Below are positions 1-11,852 of a DNA stretch of 64,000 nucleotides, one piece after another. The DNA lies in NCBI RefSeq assembly GCF_040939455.1, contig NC_134111.1, positions 53,664,501 through 53,728,500 on the forward strand, given 5' to 3'. Origin of the DNA: Microcebus murinus (taxonomy: Eukaryota; Chordata; Mammalia; Primates; Cheirogaleidae). Below the pieces are notes generated by a model, which was not told where the DNA came from, did not search any database, and was given only the letters and a program-made list of their open reading frames with translations. Position numbers and translations under genes: made by a program. Within the stretch, counting starts at the first letter, position 1. Each line of letters starts with the position of its first letter.

Positions 1-1310
1 TGATACTACTGGTTCAAAACCACAATGACAGATTCAAATATGCTCTGCAAAATACATGCTGTTGAATCATACAATGAATAATCATAGAATTTAACACCTT
101 ACAGTATCATGAGCTTTGTAAATTTGTCCAACTAAATTTTTTCTGCTACACATATATTCTTACCACCAATAGTTATAATATGTCTTTGCAGTTCCACTTC
201 AGGTTGTAGTAAATTGGTGTTTTCTCAACTTCTTTGAAAATATTCTCACCTGACGGTGTTCCACACAGACTTTTTACAGAGGCTAATTCTTCAGTCACTT
301 CAAGCTCAGAGTTGACGCCTCAAATAAACTATAATTGAGTGGTATCAGTAACATCTGTCAACTCATCAAGAGACAAGGAAGATCACTTGAAACCATTTGC
401 CTTGTTTTTTAATTGACTATTCACGTTGCTCACGATTTTCTCAATTCTTCAAGCAACTGTTCTTGCTGAAAGGCTACTAGTGTTAAATAAATATACTTCT
501 CTGAATATTTTCTTCTGCTGCTGCAATCATACACAATTTGATTAACTCACAATTAGTAAATGGCTTCCCTTACTTCACAAACAAGCCACTCAGAAACTTA
601 CTTTAGCTAAAGCCCCATTTTCACTTTTTATGAAGAAATTCTGCAATGATGACATATTCCATTTTCAATTTTCTAATTTTTATGACCATTGCTTTTCTGT
701 GAGTTGGGAATATAATGATGAGAACTTACTATGGTAATGTCCATATATATTGTATTCTTTTAGCACAGCTATAATGTCACTGCATAATAAACACAATGAT
801 TTGCACTTTGATAACAAAACAGTACACACTCCATTGTGCCCTAAAATTGCAACATTCAAACTCCACTCTTCTCTTTTTTTCTTGTTTTTATATGATGGGT
901 CTGTACTGGGAATAAAAAAATAAAATAAAATTGTCACAGTTCACTACTCATGGCACTTAAAATGCTGTCAAGTTACAACAGCATCACTGTGATTGGTCGT
1001 GCAACAGTCTGAAGTGATGAGATGTGATTTGTCCGACAAGAGTCTGAACTGATAAGAGCACCACATACAGTCTGTCACAACTACTCAATTCTGCCCCTGT
1101 AGAATGAAAGCAGCTGAAGACAACACATATGGGCGTGGTTGTGTTTCAATAAAAACTGAAATTTAAATTTCATATAAATTTTACATGTCACAAAATATTA
1201 TTCTTTTTAATTATTTCAATAATTAAAAAATGTAAAAGCCATTCTTAGACCATGAGCTGTACAAAGCAGTGGGCACCACTTGCTCACAGGCTGTAGTTTA
1301 CCAACTCCTG
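1..1310 (-). mobile_element. hAT (Charlie/Tip100-like) DNA transposon with decayed transposase, left end cut off by window
   Basis: Read on the minus strand, the right end begins CAGGAGTTGGTAAACTACAG, the usual terminal inverted repeat type of this hAT group, followed by the typical non-coding stretch ('gaacacaaccacgccca' type, about 1130-1150). Transposase-like sequence starts near 937. The open stretch 680-937 contains a BED-type zinc-finger pattern (CLLC, then AVLKEY, then an H near YSQLTEKQ), as in hAT transposases including the one captured in GTF2IRD2. Beyond 680 the frame is broken by stops and shifts, so this is a fossil. It sits inside LNPK intron 5. The exact Repbase family is not certain. 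Confidence 0.75.
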
Positions 1311-1318
1311 CTTTAATT

Positions 1319-1955
1319 TATATTAGGTCCAACTTGTAAAACAGAAGAACTAAAACTAATAATGAACAAAAAGCAAGGAAAACATCAATAGCTTCAGGCT
1401 TTAAAAAGAAACTTTTATGCTTAAAAAAAAAGTATAAGACTACAAGACAATCTTTTATAAAGTCTACTTTGAATGGATATACAATGTCTATTCAAATCAA
1501 TTAGTAAAATTTTAAAAATACAAAGGACCTCTAATTTTTAAAGCAAAAAATCCCTTTATATAATAACCATATCCAGATCTGCCTATAAATTGAAATATTC
1601 ATACATTTGATTTTCTTAAAGAAGTGTTCCAGAGGACTCCTCTGAAATAAAGTCTCTTATATCTTCTACTATTTTGTGATTCCTTGACATCAGAGAGCAT
1701 ATTTGTCATAAACTTCTTATCCTCCCACCATCTGCCATCTTACTAAATATCGCTGAAAACAATATCATAAACTTAATTTTCTTAATCTGATAAAGTGTTA
1801 ATATTTTTAAAAACAACAGCAAGCTTTTCTACTGAAATCAGGAACTAGACAAGGATATCTGCTATTCCCACTTCTAGTGAATATTGTACTGGGTCCTAAC
1901 TTATTTAAGCAAGAAAAATAAAAGAATAAGGATTGGAAAAGAAGAATCAGTATCA
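1319..1955. other. Intron, no recognisable feature
   Basis: AT-rich LNPK intron sequence. I see no repeat signature, exon or RNA gene. Confidence 0.6.
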
Positions 1956-1959
1956 TCAG

Positions 1960-2135
1960 CTCACATTTGTATAACACTTTGCAATTTTTATATGTTTTCA
2001 TATATAGTTACATTTAATACCTGTAACATTCCTACCAAAACAAATATTTCTGTTCCCATTTTATAAATTAAGAAACTGAGGTTCAAAGAATTTGTTTGCA
2101 GGATGTAAAGATGACCAGTGGTGTGGCTGGAGCAA
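1960..2135 (-). repeat. MIR SINE relic
   Basis: The core 'ccattttataaattaagaaactgaggttcaaagaa' type segment (about 2055-2090) is the reverse-oriented MIR core, preceded by the matching 'acttaatacctgtaac' part. The copy is very diverged. Confidence 0.65.
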
Positions 2136-2179
2136 AAGTGAAAAATAGAAGGGTGGAAAAAGATGAAGTCAGAGAAAGA

Positions 2180-3850
2180 AACATATGCCAAAAGTCAGGG
2201 TAAGAATTCAGATTTCATTCTGGCTGCAATGGGAAGCCATTAGAGAATTTCAAGCAAAAGACACATAAGATCTGATTTATCCCTTAAGAATACAAGAGTT
2301 AGGGTGCCATTGCAGATATAAAGCAAGAGATGACAATGACCTGAATTAGAACGGTAGCAGTAAAGAAGATGAGAACTGGTCAGACTCAAGATAATTCTGG
2401 AAGTAAAGATGATATGACTTGCTGGTAAAGTGGATGAATGTGAAAGGAAAATCAAAAATGGCTCCCAGGTTTTTGGTCTTGTGATGGTTAACTTTATGTG
2501 CTAACTTGACTGGGCCACAAGGTGTCCAGATACTTGACTGAATACTATTCTAGGTCTAACACTCTGTGAGGGTGTTTTGGTGTGAGATTAACATTTGAAT
2601 TAGTAGACTAAGTATAGCAGATTGTTCTCCCTAGTATAGTAGCCTTCATCTAATCAGTTGAAGGCCTGAATTGAACAAGAAGGTTAATCCCCCTTCAAGT
2701 AAGAGGAAATTTCCCATGCCTGACTGGCTTGAGCTAGGACATCCATCTTTTCCTGCCTTCAAACTCAAACTGAAACATCGGCTTTTTCTGGGTCTTGAAC
2801 CTGTCAGATTTCAAACTAGAACTTACACCAGTGGCTCTGCCTGTTCTCAGGCCTTCAGATTCAGATTAGAACTAAACCACTAACTCTCCTGGGTCTCCAG
2901 CTTGCTGGCTACATGTCTTGGGACTTCTCAGCCTCCATAACTACATGGGCCAATTCCTAACAACAACAATAATAATATCTCCTACTGGTTCTGTTTCCCT
3001 GGAGAACCCTAATACAAGTCTTAATAATTAGTTGTATAGGATTAACTATTTATTAAAATGGGGAAGACACAGGGAGGAACAGATATGAGGGAGTGAGGGT
3101 AAAGGGGAGAAGCAATAATAATTCTATTTTAGCCATGTTAAGTATTAAATGTCTAAAAAACTCCCAAATAGAAATGTCAATTACACAGGTATACAAGTCT
3201 GTAGCTGAAGGGAAGAGTCTTGGCTGGAGATTTAGATTTGGAAAACACTAACAAATATACAATATTTACATCTGTGGGAGTAGACAAAATCACCTAGAGA
3301 TATACTGCCCAATGTAGTAGACACTGGCTACATGGGGTAATTTAAAGTTAAACTAATTAATATTAAATAAAAGTTAAGATCCAGTTCTTCAGTTGCACTA
3401 GCCACATTTCAAGTGTTCAATAGCCACAAACGGCTAGCAAATACCGTATTAGACAGTAGATACAGATTATTTTCTTCATCACAGAAGATTTTACTACACA
3501 GCACAGACCTAGACAAATTATCAAAAAGAGAACACCATGGACAAACTTCTAGTAGAGGAAGTATATGCAAACAAAACTGAAAAGAAATGACCAGTGAAGT
3601 GCTGTCAAAGGAGCTTAAATATAAAAATGTCTCAAGAAAAAGAACAGATAACTGAATTAATTCAAAGGCTATTATGAAATCAAGCTGGATGAAAAAAGAG
3701 AACTGACTATTGGCTTTGACAAGACACTGATTGTTAGTGACCCTGAATGGAGCAACTACAGTAAAAAGTAGTGGAAACAAAATCAAAGTAGTTGGAGAAG
3801 GAATAGTTGGGGGCAAAAAGAGATACTAACTATAGACAGGATTTTAAGAA
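2180..3850 (+). repeat. Ancient mammalian repeat (L2-associated type), interrupted by an LTR-like insertion
   Basis: Segments such as 'aatgggaagccattagagaatttcaagca' (2229-2257), 'gatgacaatgacctgaatta' and 'ggctcccaggtttttgg' (before 2481), then 'ggctggagatttagatttgg' (about 3222-3241) follow the order of a long, old interspersed mammalian family with 'gggaagccattggagg...ggctcccaggtttctgg...'. The same family is seen at 33.6-34.3 kb. The open stretch 3409-3816 on the minus strand lies in it and has no protein signature. The family name is uncertain. Confidence 0.5.
2481..3020 (+). mobile_element. Solo-LTR-like insertion (about 540 bp)
   Basis: It begins GTGATGGTTAACTTTATGTG and ends in 'ctggagaaccctaatacaag', the two ends of a common old mammalian repeat family that I recognise but cannot name firmly. 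It interrupts the ancient repeat around it, and 'gtctt' occurs at both edges (2476-2480 and 3018-3022), consistent with a 5-bp target duplication. No coding sequence is present. Confidence 0.55.
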
Positions 3851-4143
3851 ATTTTATTTTGAAGAGGAAAGAGAAACGAGTGGTAACCTAAAGGGAATAT
3901 GGGGTCAGGATCTGTCTCCCCTAGATGGTTTATTGAGGCACATTATATGCCAATAGGAATAATCCGATAGAAACAGATGATGTGCAAGGGAAGATAACTG
4001 CAGAAGATAACTATAAGAACAAAGTTCTTGAGATAGCCTCCACAGCATAAATAAAGATGGCCATAGATGAGATCAAGGCTAGTCTTCTAGAATACAATGA
4101 ATGATGAGAACATACTGAGTACAGATAGAGCTTTATTGATACA

Positions 4144-4460
4144 CAGTCAGACCTTCCATATGGGAGAGTTCTACATCTGCAGATTCAACCAACCACAGAT
4201 TAAAAATATTCAGAAAAATGAATAGCAATACAACAATAAAAAATAATACAAATTTTAAAACAATATAATATAGCAACTATTTACATAGCATTTAAAATAG
4301 GGATTATAAGTAATCTAGAGATGATTTAAAATATACTGGAGGATATGCATAGGTTATATGCAAATACTATGCCACTTTATATACAAGACTTGAGCATCTT
4401 CAGACTTTGGTATCCTGGGGTACCTGGAACCAATCCCCTGCAGATACTGAGGGATGATGG
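4144..4460 (-). mobile_element. Tigger/MER2-type DNA transposon (non-autonomous)
   Basis: The reverse complement reads like the MER2 class: 'ccctcagtatctgcaggggattggttccaggtacc' from the right end, then 'atatgcaaata', 'atcatctctagattacttataat' and a stretch rich in 'aatactatg'. The left end is diverged. This is a fossil mariner-type element in LNPK intron 5. Confidence 0.75.
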
Positions 4461-4919
4461 ATTTGGTGGTAGAGGTAGCTCTCATGTGTTTACATCTAGT
4501 TTGTGCATAAAGTGAGACTATCAATTAAGAGTGGTCACATAGATGGTAGATTTTGTGGAGTTTTGTTCGTGGCTTTTGATTTTTTTTTATTAGTATTTAG
4601 CTGTTGGTTAGTTTGGTATAATTTGATTTGGGGTTTTTATTGAGGAGGTAGATATTAGTGATTTGAGGAGAAATATAATATCAAACAATGCTCTCAAACA
4701 GAAAAAAAAAAAGTTAATTTACTAAGGAACTGTAATAGGACCATATAGTAGCATTAAATGTTCACTTGATATCTGCAATTATAGATTTAAAACAAGTCTG
4801 GTCAGCATGTTGTATGGATTTTCTTCTAACAAATTTAGTTGTTCTGGTAAGATTAAGCATATAAATGTATTTAACTAAAATAGTGTTTTGCCAGCCATAG
4901 GTCAAGCATATAATTGTAT
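4461..4919. other. Intron, no recognisable feature
   Basis: T/G-rich stretch (4560-4640) with no assignable repeat. Confidence 0.5.
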
Positions 4920-5205
4920 TTAACGCACTGACTGCCACACTAGAAAAAAAATTTTTTTCCCTAGGGCCACAGTGTTCTATTAAAAAAATGATCCTTTCTA
5001 ATTTATTATTTTTTATTGTTTTTTGTTTGTGAGTTATATATAACATAATCCACCTTTTTAGAATTAAATTGTCAATATTAATTGTAATAATAAGAACATC
5101 AACAAGTAAGATGTTCATGAACCAATGCAGAGTTTTGTTTCACAAGGCCCCAGGCTTAAAACTAGCCTGAGTTAAACACAACTCACAAGGCAGTCAATGT
5201 GTTAA
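4920..5205. mobile_element. piggyBac-like MITE flanked by TTAA (about 278 bp)
   Basis: TTAA occurs at 4920-4923 and 5202-5205. Immediately inside are inverted ends CGCACTGACTGCC (4924-4936) and, reading inward from the right, CACATTGACTGCC (5201-5189), which match at 11 of 13 positions. Duplicated TTAA plus short inverted repeats is the signature of piggyBac transposons, and piggyBac activity is known in lemurs. There is no transposase ORF inside; the minus-strand ORF 4762-5118 crosses the left edge and has no known domain. Confidence 0.6.
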
Positions 5206-6212
5206 ATAGGGCAGGCTGTGCCACATTAAGTAGGATGGGAAGAAGGAGCAAAGGAGTCAAATGGTCACTGGGCTAGAACATAGGGCCTAAACTCAGTAGA
5301 AGAAAAGAGAGGTTATGAGTAAGGAGAGCAGTTTGAAAGTCATATATTTAAACAAACTTTATCTGGATTCAGAGTCAAACAAATTATTTTTTAAAACAAA
5401 TGATACTTATGAGATAACTGAAAATTTGGTATTTTTATATTTGTTATTTTATGATATCAAAAATTCTTTTCTAGGTATGAAAATGCATATCATGGATAGA
5501 TATATCTGGCATATACTTCAAAATAATACAGGGGGTGAAGAAGTGGGAGGTGGTAAAAATGAAACAAGATTGACCATGAACTGATAATTGTTTAGGTAAC
5601 AGATACAGGAAGGTTCATTAGACTATTTAGTCTACTTCTGTATATGTGTGAAATTTTCAATAATAAAAAATTAAAATAAGAAAAAAGTTATACATAAAGT
5701 TTATTTAAAATGAAATATATATATATGTCTGGTTAATTATAATTCATAGTTTTAAGACCCGAAAAATCTTTAAAACTTGTACATATATTAAAAATATACA
5801 GAAGGAGATTTTATCAAAAGTTGCATATTTTAATAAAGACAAGGGCCCAAAGAGCTGTGAGGTTAAAGAGAGTGATGCAATTAATGGAACAAATCAAAAG
5901 ATGTGTAACTGTATTCTACTCTATAATAAAACAAGTTTTCTATAAGGATTAGTTTAACAAATATAATTTCTTTTGATTTAAAGAAATGATTGTTTTGTGT
6001 TAAGAAAAATTCTAAATGAAAAATATGGAAATAGCACAAATTAAAAATAGAACCATTTAGATCATTCAATACTTTTCTTATGTTTTACAATAAACAACTC
6101 TTCACTATTTAACCACACCGTCATTTCAATATATCTTACAAACTGCCTTATAAACCAACATACTATAAGATAGTTTTTTAAATATTTATAAAAACTTGGA
6201 AATTAAACTTAC
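5206..6212. other. Intron 5 proximal part, no recognisable repeat
   Basis: AT-rich intron up to the donor of the 59-bp exon. It contains a short (AT)n run near 5715-5727 and open stretches without protein signatures. Confidence 0.5.
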
Positions 6213-6271
6213 TATTTCTTTCTGTTCTCTTGGAAAAGAAGAAAATAAGTACTGTTCTTATGCTCCAGATG
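6213..6271 (-). CDS. LNPK: LNPK coding exon, residues about 86-106 (second membrane segment end)
   Basis: Minus strand: acceptor 'cccctttag' then C ATC TGG AGC..., ending AAT A before donor GTAAGT. With the last two bases of the upstream exon it encodes I-IWSIRTVLIFFFSKRTERN and the first base of the next codon. This is the end of the second membrane segment followed by the basic SKRTERN stretch that leads into the cytosolic coiled coil of lunapark. The length (59 bp) and both phases fit the neighbouring exons. The next exon is beyond the left edge. I see no frameshift or stop. Confidence 0.95.
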
Positions 6272-7155
6272 CTAAAGGGGAAACAAAATTTAGGAAAAAA
6301 AACCATCATTAGGATGAGTGAATTAGAATCCATAAAAAAATGAAGCAAATATATTATATATTTCCAATTAGAATTAGGTACATTGTTTCCTTTTATATAT
6401 CGAAACCAAAAAGTACTTCTGTCAGAAGACATCAGAAGGCTACCTGTGCTTTCAAAAGAGGAGTTCTCAACATCAAATCCGTGACCTTCTGAGCTTCCCC
6501 TTAAATTGGAAAATTATCTTTGTGTACGTAAGTTCATTCCTCTAGAGAGAAGATTGCTTTCATCAATTTCAAGGGAGTCTATGAACCCTCCAAAAGATTG
6601 AGAATATTATAGAATCCCTTTCTTACTAAGTAAGCATCAACTCCAAAAATTTGTCTTTTCTATTCTTACATGCTAGGGGAAAAGCACATTTTGCTTTTAT
6701 AAACATGAGACCATTATACCAACCTAAGCTGCTACTCCTTCCCTATCATTTAACATTAGAGAGATCTTCTCTACTCAATAGAATAGCTATTGGGGGGGGG
6801 GGGGGACCTTACCTTTAAATAAATACTTGCTAAGTAAACTTAACTACATACCTCCTCCCAAATATTTTATAAGGATAATTCTTTAGGCCTTGCATTAAGA
6901 CATCAAATGATATGAAAAGTATTAAAAGAAATTCAAAGAATGATCCTAATCACAAACTTGTCAAAGTCATTTCTTAAATTCAATGTAAATATAGTAAAAT
7001 ATCTCTTTCTCCATACAACATGACAGAAATAAGTATACAAACATTATTCATCATTTTATTAAAAAAATACATTATATCAGGCTATAAGTTCAGAATATAG
7101 GTATGAAAATTAGTTCTTCACTCTGAAATATGGCATTACTATTCTGGGGACTCAA
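6272..7155. other. Intron 4, left part, with a 14-G run
   Basis: No interspersed repeat recognised. A pure run of 14 G occurs at 6792-6805. Confidence 0.5.
6792..6805. repeat. G14 homopolymer
   Basis: Fourteen consecutive G in LNPK intron 4. Confidence 0.95.
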
Positions 7156-8085
7156 CCTGCAAGGCAGTCACCAGTGATCTGTCTCCTGGTATTCACACCA
7201 TTGTATAGTCCTCTCTCACCAGCATTGGTCTGAGTGACCAACAGCATATGGCAGAAGTCATAGCATGTCACTTCAAGATTCAAATTAAGTTATAAAAGAC
7301 TGCACCTTCCATTTTGGGCCTCCTCTTTCATTTGCTGCCTTTCTCTCTCTCTCTCTCAGATTACTTGCTCTGAAAGCAGCCAGCTGTCATGACATGGGAA
7401 CAGTAAGGGAAGTCTATGGAAAGACCCACGTGGTGAGAAACAGAGGTCTGTGGTAAACACTCAACAAAGAACTGATGCCTGCTAACTACTGTGAGCAGTT
7501 AGCATGTATGACCTTAGAAGTAGGTTAGGGAAAAATTACCCAAAATATACAAGACCATACCAGATATCATCTTTGTACTTGGATTTGGAACCCATTTTGG
7601 GGGTGGCAAGACAATTGGATTTGGCATGATTTAAAATTCCTCAGATTATACAAAGAAAACTGAAACCAAATACTGACTTGCAAGAAACAGCTTATATGAA
7701 CAGAAAAAGACCTCAAGGAAACAGCAAAAGGAATATAAGAACAGAATGAAGAAAGTCAGAGGGTTTGCAAAAGCTATTGTTGATGGTGGCAAAAAGAAAT
7801 AAAGTGTCTAGCCATGAGCTGGAGATTAAATAACAGCAGAAGGAGTAAAGATTCTACAATGATTTTATTTACAGTGACTGTGTGGATTTAGTTAAGTCTT
7901 GAGATAACTGTAGCCCCAGCCAACAGCTTAACTATAATTACATAAGAAAAAAAACAAGCCAGAACTACGCAGCTAAGCTGCTCCCAACATTCCTGCCCCT
8001 CAGGAGCCTGTGAGACATAACCATTTATTGTTTTAAGCTACTAACTTCTGGGGGTAATTTGTTACACAGCAATAGATAATACACA
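7156..8085 (+). repeat. MLT1-type (MaLR) LTR, split by an RPS24 retrocopy
   Basis: The 3' part 'ctgtagccccagccaacagctt...gctaagctgctccc...ttattgttttaagctactaa...ggggtaatttgttacacagcaatagataata' (7909-8085) is a typical MLT1 LTR end. The left part (7156-7500) ends in 'ctgatgcctgctaactactgtgagcagttag'. Between them lies ribosomal retrocopy sequence. No ERV genes are present. Confidence 0.75.
7508..7895 (+). pseudogene. RPS24P: RPS24 processed pseudogene, 5'-truncated
   Basis: From about 7512 the sequence follows RPS24 m[19 protein letters not shown], then [14 protein letters not shown], read in one frame at 7541-7630, matching the middle of ribosomal protein S24. After that a frameshift and several indels occur, but 'agaaaaagacctcaagga' and 'aagaacagaatgaagaaagtcagagg' (7737-7762) still follow the basic C-terminal part. 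The tail 'tgagctggagattaaataacagcagaaggagtaaag' (7816-7851) matches the alternatively spliced 3' exon of RPS24 followed by the last coding exon. The first third of the coding sequence is missing and no intron is present, so this is a dead retrocopy. It lies inside an MLT1 LTR in LNPK intron 4. It makes no ribosomal protein. Confidence 0.85.
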
Positions 8086-8089
8086 TTTT

Positions 8090-8529
8090 TATATGATAAT
8101 TTATTTTTATGATATGAAAACACTAAATAACTAGCACTAGATTCCTACATGGAACTTGGACAATTACCTCTCAGTAAAAAAGATACTGAGCATTGTCTTT
8201 AACAAGGGTAGGGAGGTAAGAAGAAAGGAAAGTTAAGAACTTCAAGAATCCTACAATAGTAGAAAAGGCCTATATTATTTTTCTACTGCAAACCCACTGA
8301 AATAGTAGCAAGCTGAGAGAGAAGTTTTAGTGAGAGACTACAGAGAAAGAAAACAGGGGATAAGAGCGAAGCAACTGCAGTGATACTGGCTAGAATTCTA
8401 GTGTAAGAAATTAGTATAGTGAGCTTTTTCTAATTTTAAAGCCTTTTTTTTTTTAAATTCAGCATTTGGGGTATTAAGAACGCAACTCTTATTTTATTTG
8501 CCTTTGCTCATTGTTTTATTTTCAACTTT
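8090..8529. other. Intron, no recognisable feature
   Basis: Between the MLT1 LTR and the young L1. Nothing assignable. Confidence 0.5.
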
Positions 8530-9801
8530 AAAAAACACCTTTTTATGTCTTTTTTGTAGAGTGTCATTGGATCATTTGGGTAGATGCCCAGCAATGGGAT
8601 TGCTGGATCAAATGGTAGATTCACTTGTATCGCTTTAAGGTATCTCCATATTGCTTTCCACAGAGGTTGAACTAGTTTGCAGTCCCACCAGCAGTGTAGG
8701 AGTGTTCCTTTCTCTCCGCATCCACGCCAGCATTTGTTATTTGGAGACTTTTTGATAAAGGCCATTCTCACTGGAGTTAAGTGATATCTCATTGTAGTTT
8801 TGATTTGCATTTCCCTGATGATTAGAGATATTGAGCATTTTTTCATATGTTTGTTGGCCATTCTTCTGTCTTCTTTAGAAATGTTTCTGTTCATGTCCTT
8901 TGCCCACTTTTTAATAGGGTTATTTGATTTTTTCTTGCTGATTTTCGTGAGTTCTAAGTATATTCTAGTTATCAGCCCTTTATCGGATACGTAGGATGCA
9001 AAAATTTTCTCCCATTCTGCAGGTTGTCTGTTTACTTTCATGACTGTTTCTTTGGCTGTGCAGAAGCTTAGTAGTTTCATCATGTCCCATTTATTTATTT
9101 TTGTTGCTGCTTTGATTGCCTTTGGGGATTTCTTCATAAACTCTTTGCCTAGGCCGATGTCTAGGAGAGTGTTTCCAACATTTTCCTCTAGAATTCTAAT
9201 GGTTTCATACCTGAGATTTAAGTCTGTTATCCAGCGTGAGTTGATTTTTGTGAGAGGTGAAAGGTGTGGGTCCTGTTTTAACCTTCTACAAGTTGCACCT
9301 GCACTCGAATGTTCATAGCAGCACAATTCATAATCGCAAGGCTGTGGAAACAGCCCAAGTGCCCATCAATTCAAGAATGGATTAATAAAATGTGGTATAT
9401 GTATACCATGGAGTACTATTCAGCTCTAAGAAACAATGGTGATATAGCACATCTTATATTTTCCTGGTTAGAGCTGGAACCCATATTACAAGTGAAGTAT
9501 CCCAAGAATGGAAAAACAAGCACCAGATATACTCTCCAGCAAACTGGTATTAACTGAGTAGCACCTAAGTGGACACATAGGTACTACAGTAATAGAGTAT
9601 TGGGGAAGGGGGGGAGGGGGGGCAGGTATATACATACATAACGAGTGATAGGCACACCATCTGAGGGATGGTCATGCTGGAGACTCAGACTTGTGGGGGG
9701 AGGGGGGGAAGGGCATTTATTGAAACTTTAAAATCTGTACCCCCATAATATGCTGAAATAAAAAAAAAATAAAAATTAAAAAAAAAAAAAACACCTTTTT
9801 A
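8530..9801. mobile_element. Young L1 insertion with 5' inversion (twin-primed), complete with 16-bp target duplication
   Basis: 8546-9295 carries the C-terminal part of L1 ORF2 on the minus strand (open to near the end, 272 codons, 8508-9326). 9296-9785 carries the directly following ORF2 end, 3'UTR and A-rich tail on the plus strand. In normal L1 order the minus part stops at the LYKKD codons and the plus part resumes at the next bases (acctgcactcg), so nothing is missing at the turn. The target duplication AAAAAACACCTTTTTA is at 8530-8545 and 9786-9801. The 3'UTR has the G-rich tract (9604-9720) and the tail 'aaatctgtacccccataatatgctgaaataaa'. It is inactive because it is truncated and inverted. 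Confidence 0.92.
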
Positions 9802-10389
9802 AATGTGTCAGTTTACACTATAGTGTTGGGTTTTCATGATACAGTCTGAAAGTCTTTTTCTTTCTAGAAAAAGGTCACTAGTGATAGTATATGAAATTAG
9901 TAAATTTTCTTAAGTGAGTCAATGCTTTTTAAAAAGTACATATAAGTTTGAAAGTATAAAAACTACAATTGAAATATACTCTCTTCAAAATAAAACTCAC
10001 TATATCTCCCTTTATGGACAATAAACTATTGTTTTTATCAGAACTATTCCTGGGGAAAATGAGCTATCAAACAATAAATACACATTTCCATGTGTTAAGT
10101 CTTCAAGAATTGAAAAGGTAAAACATATAGAATTTGTTATTTTTTTAGGGCTAAATTAAATTATTTTATATTTTTAAAATAAAATTTAGAGAGAAAACTA
10201 AAGTACTTCAGGAATCTATGTTCTAGTTATCTCAACAAAGGTTTTGCTATCCCAATAATTCAATATAATTTATTAAAATATAGTGACCTGTTTTGTGAAG
10301 ATATTAAAGATACTATTACTAACTTCTAGTTTTAATAGTGGCATAATCTCCATTTCCCCCTTCTGTTCTTAAAAATCATCCCAACAACA
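9802..10389. other. Intron, no recognisable feature
   Basis: AT-rich sequence without an assignable repeat. Confidence 0.45.
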
Positions 10390-11734
10390 AAGAAAACAAA
10401 AACAAAAATGCAAACTCCCCTCTGGTAAAACTGAGATATAGCTAAAATCCAACCATCAAAATACATGCAAGGGCTCTCAAAATCAACGGAGATCACAGGG
10501 GTGAAAGCTCAAAAGAGTGCAAGCACAAAAGGAAAACTGCATTTCTCACAAGGAGGTAACAAAGTAAACGTTTCCAAGTATAAAGCCTAAAACCCACGTT
10601 TGTAACAGTAAGAACAAGATGCACAGCTACAGGCAGAAATTTCTCAATTTGGTTCCATTAAGGAAAGAGAGAAGGCAGACATTAAAAAGAAATCATTCAA
10701 AAATACCCTATTTATAAAGAGCATCCTGTTTCTATGGCAAGGAGGGAGAAAGAAAATTTTGTATTATGAAAAAATATAGTTGCCTAACTCCACTGGCTAG
10801 AGAAAGATAAAAGCTAAACAAACTCATGAAATCTTGAATCATAAGGAAAATTCTAGTTAGACTGGAACATAGGAAAACATACCTTTATACCACACAAATC
10901 TACAATTAATTGGCCCAAAGTAAATATACCACATAGAAAAAGGTTTTTATTAATTATAAAAACCAAAATACAAAATTATGTTTCAAAACTTGGACCAATT
11001 TCTTTCATATCAATAAATGTAAGTGGACTAAACTTACTAGAGTAAAAGAAAAAAGACTTTCAGATTGGATCATGAAACAAAACCTAATTCTATATGTAAA
11101 CTGATACATCTAAAACTAAGTGTTTTTTAAGACTGAAAACGAAACAATGGGCAAAGGTATACCAAGAAAATGCAGATAAAATAAGCGTGTGATCCTATTA
11201 CTCAAAAAGTTGAATTAAAAAAAAAAGCTTTAAACTAGAAAAAGGTCACTTTTATAGAGTTAAAAAAGGATGTGATTCCTTTCCAACAAGTGGTGCTGGA
11301 GCAACTAGGCATCCACAGGCAAAACAAGGCAAAACAAAACAAAACAATAACAAAAAAAATAAAATAAATACCTCAACCTCACCTGATATAAAAATATAAA
11401 ATAAAACATAAAATATAAAATATAAAAACATAAAATGAATGATGAACTTAAATGTAAAATGTTTTGTTTAAAAGTATAGGGAAAAGAAATAAAAGAAAAC
11501 CTTCATGACCTATAGCTAGGAAAGGGGTTTTCATACTTGACAAGAAAAATACAATCAATAAAGGGAAAAATTAGTAACTTGGACCTCATCAAAATTAAAA
11601 ACTTTTGCTCTGCAAAATCCTTTATTAAGAGAATGAAAACACAAGCTAAAGACCAGGGAAAAATATTTGTAAACCATATATCCAACAAAGAACTTATATC
11701 TAGAATATATAAAGGGTTCTCAAAAATCAGCGGT

Positions 11735-11852
11735 AGCCAGGTATGCTGAAACATGCCTAGGAGTTCAAGTGCAGCCTGGGCAAGTGAATTCAATTCAAGG
11801 AATTCAATTGAGCCTAAGTTCAAGTCCAGCCTGGGCAAGTGAATTTTTTTAA

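Noticed and set aside
3409..3816. 135-codon ORF on the minus strand
   Set aside because: Lies in an ancient non-coding repeat, no protein signature.
1..6212. Next LNPK exon (coiled-coil part following residue 106)
   Set aside because: Searched for the expected codons on the minus strand with splice sites; none found, so it lies beyond the left edge.
6178..6432. 84-codon ORF on the minus strand starting with M
   Set aside because: Only the 59 bp 6213-6271 are real coding sequence (LNPK exon); the start and tail are intron.
8508..9326. 272-codon ORF on the minus strand
   Set aside because: It is the inverted ORF2 part of a 5'-truncated L1, not a host gene.
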